Source: Adenophora triphylla var. japonica (lineage: Eukaryota; Streptophyta; Magnoliopsida; Asterales; Campanulaceae). From it: a stretch of DNA of 64,000 bases. This document shows, in pieces, positions 30,815-40,191 of this stretch. The position numbers were made by a program, and so were the translations under genes. Each line of letters starts with the position of its first letter. The first letter of the stretch is position 1. The notes beneath the pieces were generated by a model. It ran no database searches and was not told the origin of the DNA. It saw nothing but the letters and a program-made list of their open reading frames with translations. The DNA lies in NCBI GenBank assembly GCA_022495995.1, contig JAFEMH010002585.1, positions 98,501 to 162,500 of the forward strand. Direction: 5' to 3'.

Positions 30815-31000
30815 TTTACGGGTATTCAATATGGTTGTTTACGGATATAAATTTTGTAGTTTACGGATATTCATATTGAATGTTTACGGATATTCATATT
30901 GAATGTTTACGGTTATACATTTTGTAGTTTACGGATATTCAAATTAAGAGTTTACGGATATAGAATTGATAGTTTTACGGATATACTTTAATGGTCAAAA
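30815..31000. repeat. Motif array 4 (reverse orientation)
   Basis: Eight or so copies of GTTTACGG(A/T)TAT, the reverse complement of ATATCCGTAAAC, lie just upstream of the first small XS-like gene. Confidence 0.8.
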
Positions 31001-31015
31001 AAGCATTCAAACTTA

Positions 31016-31115
31016 CTATTGAATTCAAAGAGTAATAAATGTGTACGGTTGGTAAGTGCATTGAATTCATTGACCAACTTTTTTGGCGGTTTCAAGTACT
31101 CTGCCTATATAAATA
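31016..31115 (+). promoter_or_regulatory. Promoter module of the first XS-like gene
   Basis: About 100 bases shared with 31761-31905: TATTGAATTCAAAGAGTAAT, then GTGCATTGAATTCATTGA, GTTTCAAGTACT and the TATA box TATATAAATA (31106-31115), 65 bases before the ATG at 31180. The same upstream words without the TATA part recur inside arrays at 29.5 and 29.8 kb. Confidence 0.65.
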
Positions 31116-31179
31116 CATCCAAAGGTAAATATATACATCAAGTTCAAGAAAAATTCTACCTTTAATAATTTTTCTAGTG

Positions 31180-31570
31180 ATGAACAAAGGCAAGGGAAAT
31201 TCGGGAGCCAACTTTGGGTGATTCAAATGATGACAAAAGTTGGAAAATATACATGGTGTGCTACCAAAAATTGCTCAATGGTCATCTTGTTGTTTTGCGG
31301 CCTTCTTACGCAAATGGAACTCCCTCATTTCGTTGTCCATTGCGGCCATGTAATGGACACAATTGTAGGGATAAGGATTATGTGGGGATAGTCAAACATG
31401 CTCATGAGTTTGGCAACGCTCACAACATTGATGAAGTTGCTAGGATTCACCACAAGGCTTTGGAAATGTATTTGGAATATATTTTGAATGAATATGATCC
31501 AAAAAACAAATTGAATGACAATGTAGATGATGATGGAGCAGTGGTAGTGGTAGTGTTTAATGGTTACTAA
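31180..31570 (+). pseudogene. Small XS-zinc-finger-like protein 1
   Basis: The ATG at 31180 (MNKGKGNSGANFG) meets a stop after 13 codons. One base out of frame, a 118-codon frame continues from GDSNDDKSWKIYMVCYQKLL to a stop at 31570. So there is a single frameshift near 31218, real or a sequencing error. The core FRCPLRPCNGHNCRDKDYVG, then VKHAHEFGNAH..., then HHKALEMYLEYIL gives a C-x2/3-C ... H ... H spacing. It resembles the zf-XS domain of SGS3, IDN2 and FDM proteins, which act with double-stranded RNA in gene silencing. The acidic tail ends in Val-rich residues. It has its own TATA box and a paralogue 700 bp downstream. The homology is by eye; function unknown. Confidence 0.55.
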
Positions 31571-31760
31571 ATTCTGTTTTTAATATTTTTGTGTTTGATG
31601 TATTTTTGTTTAATGGTTACTAAATTCATTTAATGAATATGTTTTTGTTTGAAATTTGGCACTATTGAATCCATGGCTTGTTTTTGTTTGATATGTAGTT
31701 AACTATTGAATCCATGACTTTAGCCAACCAATGTGTCTTTTAACTTTGAAAAGACATGAC

Positions 31761-31905
31761 TTACTATTGAATTCAAAGAGTAATAAATGTGTACGGATGG
31801 TAAGTGCATTGAATTCATTGAATTCAAAGAGTAATAAATGTATGTGCATTGAATTCATTGAGCAACTTTTTTGACTCGGTTTCAAGTACTCATCCTATAT
31901 AAATA
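31761..31905 (+). promoter_or_regulatory. Promoter module of the second XS-like gene
   Basis: The sequence repeats the module at 31016-31115 with a small internal duplication (GTGCATTGAATTCATTGA twice). It ends in TATATAAATA at 31896-31905, about 50 bases before the ATG at 31957. Confidence 0.6.
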
Positions 31906-31956
31906 CCATACAACACCACTCCTACCATCACAACAAAAAAAAACAAATTTCTCAAA

Positions 31957-32349
31957 ATGAATAACAACAACAACAACCAAGCTCGGCGGGACGAAAGTTC
32001 GATTCGATTTAGGGTTTCGGCTGAGGAGGTTGAATATGTAGATGATAATGTGGATGTTAAAACCGCTTCCGCCTAGGGTTAGAAGAGAATATACCACAGA
32101 GCAAAAAGTTGCAAGGCACAAGCGATCAATCCAAAATGGGCATTTTCCCTCTATAATGTGGAAAATAAATTGCAATGCCCATTACGCCCCCAGATTAGCT
32201 TTCCAACAAGAACATTGACTTGGGACCAACTCTTTGCACATGCTATTCATCGTGGATCTATTTCTTCGTATGGAGAAATATCCAAGGAACAACACATGGC
32301 ACTAGAGCGGCATATGACGAAATCAATGATGCGAATTAGGGGATGTTGA
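31957..32349 (+). pseudogene. Small XS-zinc-finger-like protein 2
   Basis: The frame starts M-N(6)-QARRDESSIRFRVSAEE and stops at TAG after ASA (32073-32075). The sense then appears in other frames: PPRVRREYTTEQKVARHKRS, and from about 32160 KLQCPLRPQISFPTRTLTWD, then LFAHAIHRGSISSYGEISK and QHMALERHMTKSMMRIRG to a stop at 32349. The CPLRP ... LFAHA ... HMALERHM pattern parallels the FRCPLRP ... IVKHA ... HHKALEMYL pattern of its neighbour. At least two frame changes break it. It is a paralogue with the same promoter module, now probably dead. Confidence 0.5.
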
Positions 32350-32371
32350 TGTTTGTTCTTGTTATTGTTGC

Positions 32372-32903
32372 GAGATGTTTTTTGTTGTTATTGTTGGTTT
32401 TTTTTTTTTTTTTTTGTAATTATATTTAAAATAATTTACTTAGTTTGTTTTCTTTCAATTTTATATACGAAACTATCAAAAAGTATATCCGAAACCATCA
32501 AAAAGGATATCGAGAAATAAATGAAGTGAATATCCGAAACATACAAATGAATATCCGAAACTATCAAAATGCATATCCGAAACTACACAAATGAATATCC
32601 GAAACTACACAAATGAATATCCGAAACTATCAAAAAGGAGATGTTTTTTGTTGTTATTGTTGGTTTTTTTTTTTTTGTAATTATGTTTAAAATAATTTAC
32701 TTAGTTTGTTTTCTTTCAATTTTATATACGAAACTATCAAAAAGTATATCCGAGAAACCATCAAAAAGGATATCCGAGGAAATAAATGAAGTGAATATCC
32801 GAAACATAAAAATGAATATCCGAAACTATCAAAATGCATATCCGAAACTATACAAATGAATATCCGAAACTACACAAATGAATATCCGAAACTTTCAAAA
32901 TGA
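32372..32903 (+). repeat. 266-bp tandem duplication containing motif copies
   Basis: The stretch starting GAGATGTTTTTTGTTGTTAT at 32372 recurs at 32638. Each copy holds about six ATATCCGAAAC motifs. Differences between copies lie mostly in T-run length and at the variable base after ATATCC. Confidence 0.85.
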
Positions 32904-33510
32904 TATCCAGAAAATATCCACAAATGAATATTTAGAAACATACAAATGAATATCCAGAAATAAGCAAATGAATATCCGAAACAAACAATTGAATAGCGAG
33001 AAACAAGCAAATGAATATCCGGAAAATATCCACAAATGAATAACTAGAAACAATTGAATATCCGAGAAACAAACAATTGAATATCCAAAAACTTTCAAAA
33101 TGATATCGAAAATATCCACAAATAATTAAAAAGGTTCTTCTATTATTTAAGAAAAAGTAATGAGTAAAACATAAATATCGTAACCCTTTTGAAAGGATAT
33201 CCGAAGCTTTTGAAAGGATATCGAACCTTTTGAAATGTTATCGAACCTTTTGAAAATATATAGCGAGAACCCTTTGAAAGGATATCCAGAACCTTTTGAA
33301 AGGATATCCAGAAGCTTTTTAATTTATAACGAGAACCTTTTGAAATGTTATCAATACTAAAACACATTTTTAATTGATATCAAGAAACTTTAAATGGCCT
33401 TTGTCATGGATATATCCACAAATACCATAAAGCATATCAAAAATGTATATCCGAAACTATCTATATGCATATCCGAAACTTTCAATATGAATATCCGAAA
33501 CTATCAATTC
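32904..33510 (+). repeat. Motif array 5 with CCTTTTGAAAGG subtype
   Basis: The array continues with ATATCCGAAAC copies and from 33180 shifts to a second subtype, ATATCC(A)GAACCTTTTGAAAGG, also seen at 37430-37640 and 39425-39690. The piece from about 32750 to 33340 is duplicated at about 36985-37560. Confidence 0.8.
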
Positions 33511-33649
33511 ACTAAAGTACATTAATTACATCACCAAACCAGATTCCTAATTACATAATTACATACACCTATGAATCTTGTACATTACTTTGTTCTTGTT
33601 CTTTTTGTTTTCTTCTCTTTTTCAAAAGTGTTTGTTTCAATCATTAAAT

Positions 33650-36600
33650 TATGCTTATCTCTGTTCAATTGACTAAGCAAAAGTGTTGAAAGAATTTCAG
33701 CTCGTAGACGGATCCTTTGTTTATCCTACAAAAGTAAAAAAAATAAAAAAAGTTGTTAAAACATATATATACAAACTCATATAATATAAATATGAATAAA
33801 AAAAACTTTAATAGTACCTGACATAACTCGGGGCATGAGTACTTTGATCCTTGAAAATCATTCATCTCGGACATCACATAAACTCCACAATCATGGTTAA
33901 CATGATTTTCTTTAAGAACCCAATCACATTCCATGTATTCAAATTTATATGTTTTTTTGTCTTCAAAATCATTATAACATGGATGATTAATCTTCTTCAA
34001 AAAACCTTTCATAGGCGCATACTGAAAACATTTAAAGTATAAAATATTAGATAACCAATGAAAAAAAAAATGAAAAATATAAAACTGCTTTCGTAAGTTT
34101 CAAAACATATACCAATGCTTTCGTAAGTTTCACAACTTGACTTCTTTTGCTTGATTCATTGAAAGGTTGTCAAAATAGTGAATGGATTTTGAAGCCATGT
34201 TGTACACAAATAGTGTAAAGTGCCCACCTTTATTGCTTCCCTTAAAGTATGGGAAAAAAAGCGCAAAAAATAAGTATATCCAGAAATATATTAGGTGACT
34301 ATCCGAAATACCATAAAGTATATCCGAAATACCATAAAGTATATCCGAAATTACTTTGGCCATGGCATAGGCCTTGGCCTTGGCCTAGGGCTTGGTAATG
34401 GATATATCCGAAATAACATAAAGTATATCCGAAATACCATAAAGTATATCCAGAATTACTATGACATGCCATAGGCATTGGCCTAGGCCTTGGTCATGGA
34501 TATATCCGAAATACCATAAAGTATATCCGAAATATCATAAAGTATATCCAGAAATTACTTTGGCCATGGCATAGGCCTTGGCCTTGGCCTAGGCCTTGGT
34601 CATGCATATATCCGTAAATACCATAAAGTATATCCAGTAAATTTTCAATATGATATCCGTAAATGTATTGACAAATGAAAATACATACCAGATCTACTTC
34701 TTTCGGATCCATTACATTCCCATCTACATTAACATCATTTTTCCAATACAAAAAAGTTTGAAGCATTTACTGCGGCACCAAGACGAGCATTCAAAGAACG
34801 TTTCGCCCAAGTAGCCTGTTAATATAAATGATAAACAATATCTTAAAAAAAATTCATGGATATATACCCTGCAATCGATATATACTTGTAAGTTGTTGAA
34901 AAAAAGTAAACTTACAGAATAGTCAACACCAAACATAAATCTCTTCATTACACCTTTTTTATGTTCCAGCTTGTTCAACAACATTGCCCAAGCATTCACA
35001 ATTGCACCTGTGATATCTGTGTCTTCTTTCATACTCAAAATATCGTCTGCTTCCAGTCCAAAGAAATCATTAAACTGAAAAAAGCACTGAAAAAAATAAT
35101 ATTAAAATTTGAATAACATATTTAATTTCAACTGTAATAATATTGAAATAAAAAGGGGATATTACTTTTGACTCTGGAAGAATCATTTTTGAGAAGCAAT
35201 AATCAACCACTTCCATCTTTATCTTTGGCATACCAATCATTACTTCCTTATTCTTCACCATGAATTCAGATGAAAGAATAATCTCACCATTCACAGGTTC
35301 CAAATGCACTTCATCTAACATCTTGTCAAACTTCTCACCATTAACACCATGTTGAAAAAATTTTTCAACCAAATTATCAATAGCACCAAAAATTTGTGAA
35401 GAATATTCTTCTTCCACGTCAACTTCTTTAATAACGACATAGGCTCAATCATTGGTTGTTTTAACGAGATGGGTATCAGTAACTTGATCCTCTGTATTAA
35501 GCCTAGCAATTTGATGCTCTGCAGATTGATCTTCCGTTGGTTGATCAACATTGGTAGCATCTTGATCCTCATAATGCTCATGCACATATCTGTCATCAAA
35601 ATTCTGAAATTTTTCAACATTATCATCGAACTCTGTATGCTCGGATCCTTGACTCTGTGAAAGAATCCTAAATGTTGGCAATGGTCCAACCTTCCCTTTC
35701 TCCTTGACTCATCTTTTGAAGTTTTCAATTTATCAATAATATCATCAATGTAATCAAAAACCGACTTCCCCAAGGTTCACTATCACCAACCAAATCCTCC
35801 TCTTCAGATCCTTTCTCAACATCATCATTATTAACTTTTTCTTTCCCCTTCTCAATTTTTTGAAATCCTTGCAATGTGAGCATTGATAGCAACTTTAATA
35901 TCATTCTGAAATATTTCCGGTGACTCTTTAATGTAATCCAAAACTTCGGAACATTTTCACTTGCAGGTATTTTTGTAGGATGACTTACATCCTCAACAAA
36001 AGGAGCAGCATCAATCAGCAATCCAATCTGTCCTTCATCCAAATCATCCTCATAGCTTGTAATAGGATAAACATTATCCAAATAAAGAACTTCACCCCAA
36101 CCAATCTTAGCTTCATTCCCAGCCTCGATGTAAACTTTCTCTTGAGTCCAATGTTGAATCAAAGGACGTGCGGTTGGTTCATATTTACGCAAATATGGAA
36201 ATCTATGAAAGTAAGCTATTAAAAGAATTGCCACACAACCACCGCAACACCTCACTTTACCGCCGAAGAAGCCTTAAACTTCCTAACACCATCCGATAAC
36301 TTATTCAATACAAACTGGCACCAATCAAACTTTTTGATTTGAGTAACATCTTCAACCAATGCCAACAAAGAACAATCAACAGCCTTTGTTACTACTGGTG
36401 CAAGAAAGAAACCGACAGCAACAATACATAGAGGCGTTTAAACTCATCACCTCCATCGGGTAGTTCTTTGATGCGTTGACCAAGCAGACGGACTGGAATA
36501 CCATCTTTAACTTTTCCAAAAGTATTTTTATATCGTGCGCTCAACTCTTTGTCAATTCCTATTGAACAATTTATCTTCTCTTTTTTTAAGTTCCTTGGAA

Positions 36601-36959
36601 GACAAAGAATATCAAAAACATCATTTGTGGTTATATAATACTTGTTATTCTTGATTCTCTGAATAAAGCTTCCTGAATCAAATCTTTCAACAAGATATTC
36701 CACAATTTCCCCTGTTGGCAATCTATTCAACTTAAGTTCTAATAGTCCACCAAAACCTATAGATTTAACATCTTCTTTCTGAGCATCGGTTAAACAAAGA
36801 TCAATAAGCCTTTATGGGACACAACAATGTTCAAATGCCCGTTTCTTACCACTTTCAACCACATCCACTGTTGATTTCTTATTAGAGTTCTTAACTTGAC
36901 CTTCACTTAATTGATTCTTCTTATGCTTCTTACTACCTTCACCTTTATTTAAATTTGCA
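33650..36959 (-). pseudogene. Ulp1-like (C48) cysteine protease gene with N-terminal DUF1985-like part
   Basis: Segments read leftward. A Lys-rich start at about 36959-36812 (GEGSKKHKKNQLSEGQVKNS) is followed at 36730-36392 by the N-terminal domain (TGEIVEYLVERFDSGSFIQR, DVFDILCLPRNL). Next are a central acidic part (36255-35445), a linker (35417-34920) and the catalytic end. That end has GGHFTLFVYNMASKSIHYFD at about 34230-34170 (His, then Asp) and VLKENHVNHDCGVYVMSEM at about 33930-33870 (Cys). The His-Asp-Cys order is that of SUMO/NEDD8-type Ulp1 proteases. Introns or spacers, one filled with motifs (34270-34680), separate the parts. Several frame breaks occur (around 35725 and 36255). Ulp1-like genes are known cargo of plant MULEs (Kaonashi type). 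Likely a decayed protease gene. Confidence 0.7.
34270..34680. repeat. Motif array 6 with CCTTGG blocks, inside the Ulp1-like gene
   Basis: ATATCCGAAATACCATAAAG repeats at about 22-base spacing, with two blocks of GGCCATGGCATAGGCCTTGG (34355-34395, 34560-34605). It lies between the segment that ends in ERSRS and the GGHF segment of the protease, so probably in an intron. Confidence 0.8.
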
Positions 36960-36984
36960 GCTACAAAACATAAAAAAATAAAAA

Positions 36985-37650
36985 ATAAAAAAGGATATCC
37001 GAGAAATAAATGAAGTGAATATCCGAAACATACAAATGAATATCCAGAAACTATCAAAATGCATATCAAGAAACTACACAAATGAATATCCGTAAACTAT
37101 ACAAATGAATATCCGAAACTTTCAAAATGATATCCGAAAATATCCACAAATGAATATCTAGAAACATACAAATGAATATCCGAGAAACAAGCAAATGAAT
37201 ATCCGAAACAAACAATTGAATAGCCGAGAAACAAGCAAATGAATATCCGGAAAATATCAACAAATGAATAACTAGAAACAATTGAATATCCAGTAAACAA
37301 ACAATTGAATATCCAAAAACTTTCAAAATGATATCCAGAAAATATACACAAATAATTAAAAAGGTTCTTCTATTATTTAAGAAAAAGTAATTAATTAATG
37401 AGTAAAACATAAATATACGAGAACCCTTTTGAAAGGATATCCGAAGCTTTTTAAAGGATATCCGTAACCTTTTGAAATGTTATCCGTAACCTTTTGAAAA
37501 TATATAGCGAGAACCTTTTGAAAGGATATCCAACCTTTTGAAAGGATAACCAGAAGCTTTTTAATTTATAACCGTAACCTTTTTAATTGATATCAAGAAC
37601 CTTTTTAATTTATATCCGTAAGCTTTTTAATTTATATCCAGAACCTTTTT
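36985..37650 (+). repeat. Motif array 7, duplicate of the 32.75-33.34 kb array
   Basis: The order of the variable halves (ACATACAAATG, CTATCAAAATG, CTACACAAATG, then ACAAGCAAATG and so on) is the same as at 32750-33340. This is a block duplication rather than independent amplification. It sits just upstream of the Ulp1-like gene start. Confidence 0.85.
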
Positions 37651-38593
37651 AATTATGAATTAAAAGCCAAGAGACAATACTAAAACACATTGTTAATCAT
37701 GACAAAAATTATGAATTAAAAGCCAAGAGACAATACTAAGTAGAATGGTAAATCGTTAAACATAAAACACAAAATAGATACACAGAAATTGTAAATTTCA
37801 AACTAAAACACATTGTTAAATTCATATACAGATGAGTATGCTTAATATATACATAAATTTATGAAAATGCGAACCAAAACAATAATAACATGTGAACTCA
37901 CAGTCGGATTTTCGCTTGCTCCTGATTTCAACAGCTGGATTTTCCATAATTCCTTCGATTGCTACTGATTTCGCTTGCTACTGATTTCTGGATATAGTTT
38001 CTGGATATTCAACTGGGGTTTCCTTGCTACTGATTTCGTTTTGGTATTGAACTTAGGATCTAAATTAGTGATTATTTGGATTTTCATGGAGTTGATTTTT
38101 TATTCTATTGTGATAAATTATCAATAATTCTAGGATCTAAATTAGTGATTATTTGGGTTACATATATTTTCTAGTTTGTTTGTATAGTTCATTTGTTCTT
38201 ATTTGTTTCTCTTAATTAAGGTGTTTATGCATGTGATCAAGCAGTTGTGTATATGATATAGATCTGTATTATGTGATTATTCATATTAATAGTATTATGT
38301 TTTCTCCACCCATAAAAATAATCAAGTTTATGAATCACGTAAATATTTGTATCCGTGTGAGTATGTTGTGATTTACATATTCTCTACTTTCTCTACTGCT
38401 TTTATAGCTAACTGACATAAAAGCTTTGTGGTTGAACAGTCAAGTTGGTGAATTAAGTAAACATTTTATTTCTCAAAGAAAATGTGCCTACCATTATGGA
38501 AATTCATAAAATAAGACATTAATTCATAAAATAAGACATTTTTTGGCAACCCTAAAAAGTTAAGAAACTCTTATTGTAACATGAAAAAATGTA
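37651..38593. other. Right part of the large MULE before the MITE
   Basis: AT-rich DNA. On the minus strand 37900-38060 may be leader sequence of the Ulp1-like gene, with repeated words around GCTACTGATTTCG (37935-38040). No gene is otherwise supported. Confidence 0.35.
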
Positions 38594-38863
38594 CTCTCTC
38601 CGTAACATTTGAAATTGCACAAATTTTCATTTTGAGTGTTCTATTTAAAAAAACACATTGCTAAAATGGAAAATTTTTAATAATTTTTTATTTATTAGAC
38701 CCACTTATAATATTAACAATAACTATACACTTACTATCATCTATCCCACTTCTCTCTGCTATCTTAATTTTCATACTCACAATAATTACTGAACTATACA
38801 ATTTTTTTTAATTTCCGTTCAAGGCCACTTTTGTTCTTTTTCGGGTGGTACGAATGAATGGAG
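38594..38863. mobile_element. Degenerate Stowaway-like MITE
   Basis: CTCTCTCCGTAAC at the left and a partly complementary end (GGTACGAATGAATGGAG) at the right lie between TA dinucleotides (38592-38593, 38864-38865). The 270-bp core is AT-rich. Confidence 0.5.
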
Positions 38864-39380
38864 TATGATTTAATTCCGTTCAGCCAATGCAAAACATAAA
38901 ATATCCACATAATTTACTAAATCCCATATACGGTCCAAATAAAAATCTCTTATATACGGTCCAAATAAAAATCTCTTATAAACCCAACACCAATTTGACT
39001 CTCTATTATACCTTAGAATAAGAGCAGACTGGTTAATAATTTATTTTTCTTAAAAAAAATTAAAAAGAAAAATATATAAATTTTTAATTTTTTTATAATT
39101 TTTTTCTAGCCATATACCTTAGATATATATAGTGAATTAGTTAATAAAATATGATATTTTTTGTAAGGAAATTTGACCCGGAAGTTTCTTTTGGAACAAA
39201 TCACTTTCCCTCAAGTTTCTCATTAAATCGAAGTGACCTAGAAGTTCTTATGCAGTAATATATAATACTGCATGCAATATTATTATATTCACGCATATGC
39301 GAATATATAATACTGCATCTATAATACAACATGATAAAAGAACTTCTCAGACATTATGATATTTTTTAGGCCAAAATCTA
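38864..39380. other. AT-rich spacer
   Basis: It contains a direct repeat of about 28 bases (ATACGGTCCAAATAAAAATC at 38930 and 38957) and no gene. Confidence 0.4.
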
Positions 39381-39945
39381 TGGAGAAACGCGTTTCTCCA
39401 TAAGTTATGGAGAAACGGGTTACGGGTATCCAGAACCTTTTGAAAGGATATCCAGAAATTTTGTATTGGCCATGACCTTGGCCCATTGCGTAGTTCTTCG
39501 ATATCGATGCAAAGGTTCTGGATATCCAGAACCCTTTGTTCATGATATCCAGAATCTTTTGAAAGGATATCCAGAAATTTTGTATCGGGCCTCCGCCCAT
39601 GGTTACTTCTGGATATCAGTCTCAATGGTTCTGGATATCCAGAACCCTTTGTTCATGATATTCAGAACCTTTTGAAAGGATATCCAGAAGTTATGTTAGA
39701 ATGGGATCAACACATACCCCAAATCTATATCCAGAAACCAGTGAAAAGTATATTCAGAAAATAGTTAAAAGTATATCAAAAAACAAGTGAAGGCCATAAC
39801 CAGAAAATTGGTATGTGTTGATCTCATTCTAACATAATTTCTGGATATCATGATCAAAGGGTTCTGGATATCCAGAACCTTTGAAACTGATATCCAGAAG
39901 TTTTGAAAAAATGCGTTTCTTCGTAACTTATTATGAAGAAACAGA
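39381..39945. mobile_element. Mini-element with the same hairpin ends and CCTTTTGAAAGG motifs
   Basis: The left end (CGCGTTTCTCCATAAGTTAT, then GGAGAAACGGG) equals the left end of the large element at 24731. The right end (39912-39943) is its inverted, slightly changed partner. In between lie about 15 ATATCCAGAA motifs, many with CCTTTTGAAAGG, and no genes. It is either a deletion derivative (MITE) of the large element or the large element's own right terminus. Confidence 0.55.
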
Positions 39946-40191
39946 ACTACTCTTTTTTTAGAACTTCCCGGTAAGACTTTTGCCGCGGTAATTCGTTTAA
40001 GGAGTTACGCAATTCCAAATTTGAGGAGTTAAAAAAATGTCAAAGATCACGAGACATATAAAGCCAATTTTGCCAACCCAAACACAATAATTACAACCAC
40101 ATTCTCAATTATTTAGTCACATGTACCCCTTCGCATAATATAAGAAGCACTCAGGCAATCGTTAGTACAAACATCCAAACTCAAAAAAACC
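39946..40191 (+). promoter_or_regulatory. Upstream region of the CYP82 gene
   Basis: Only about 250 bp separate the repeat block from the P450 start codon. A TATA-like ATAATATAAG at about 40136-40145 lies about 50 bases before the ATG. Upstream control sequences may therefore lie within or beyond the transposon DNA. Confidence 0.5.

Larger units (their letters stand above)
24725..39945. mobile_element. Very large Mutator-like element with motif arrays and accessory genes
   Basis: The region is unified by hundreds of short ATATCC-type motifs and CCTTGG arrays. It contains a FAR1/MULE transposase relic (plus), two small XS-zinc-finger-like genes (plus), an unknown small gene (minus) and a Ulp1-like protease gene (minus). 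The left edge has a hairpin-like terminus (CGTTTCTCCATA ... ATGGAGAAACG, 24733-24764). The right edge at 39912-39943 has its counterpart in opposite orientation (GTTTCTTC ... GAAGAAAC). A third, left-type copy at 39381-39417 means the last 560 bp could be a separate mini-element. I could not establish an exact target duplication, so the limits are approximate. Layout resembles Kaonashi/VANDAL-like MULEs that carry Ulp1-type genes. Confidence 0.6.
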
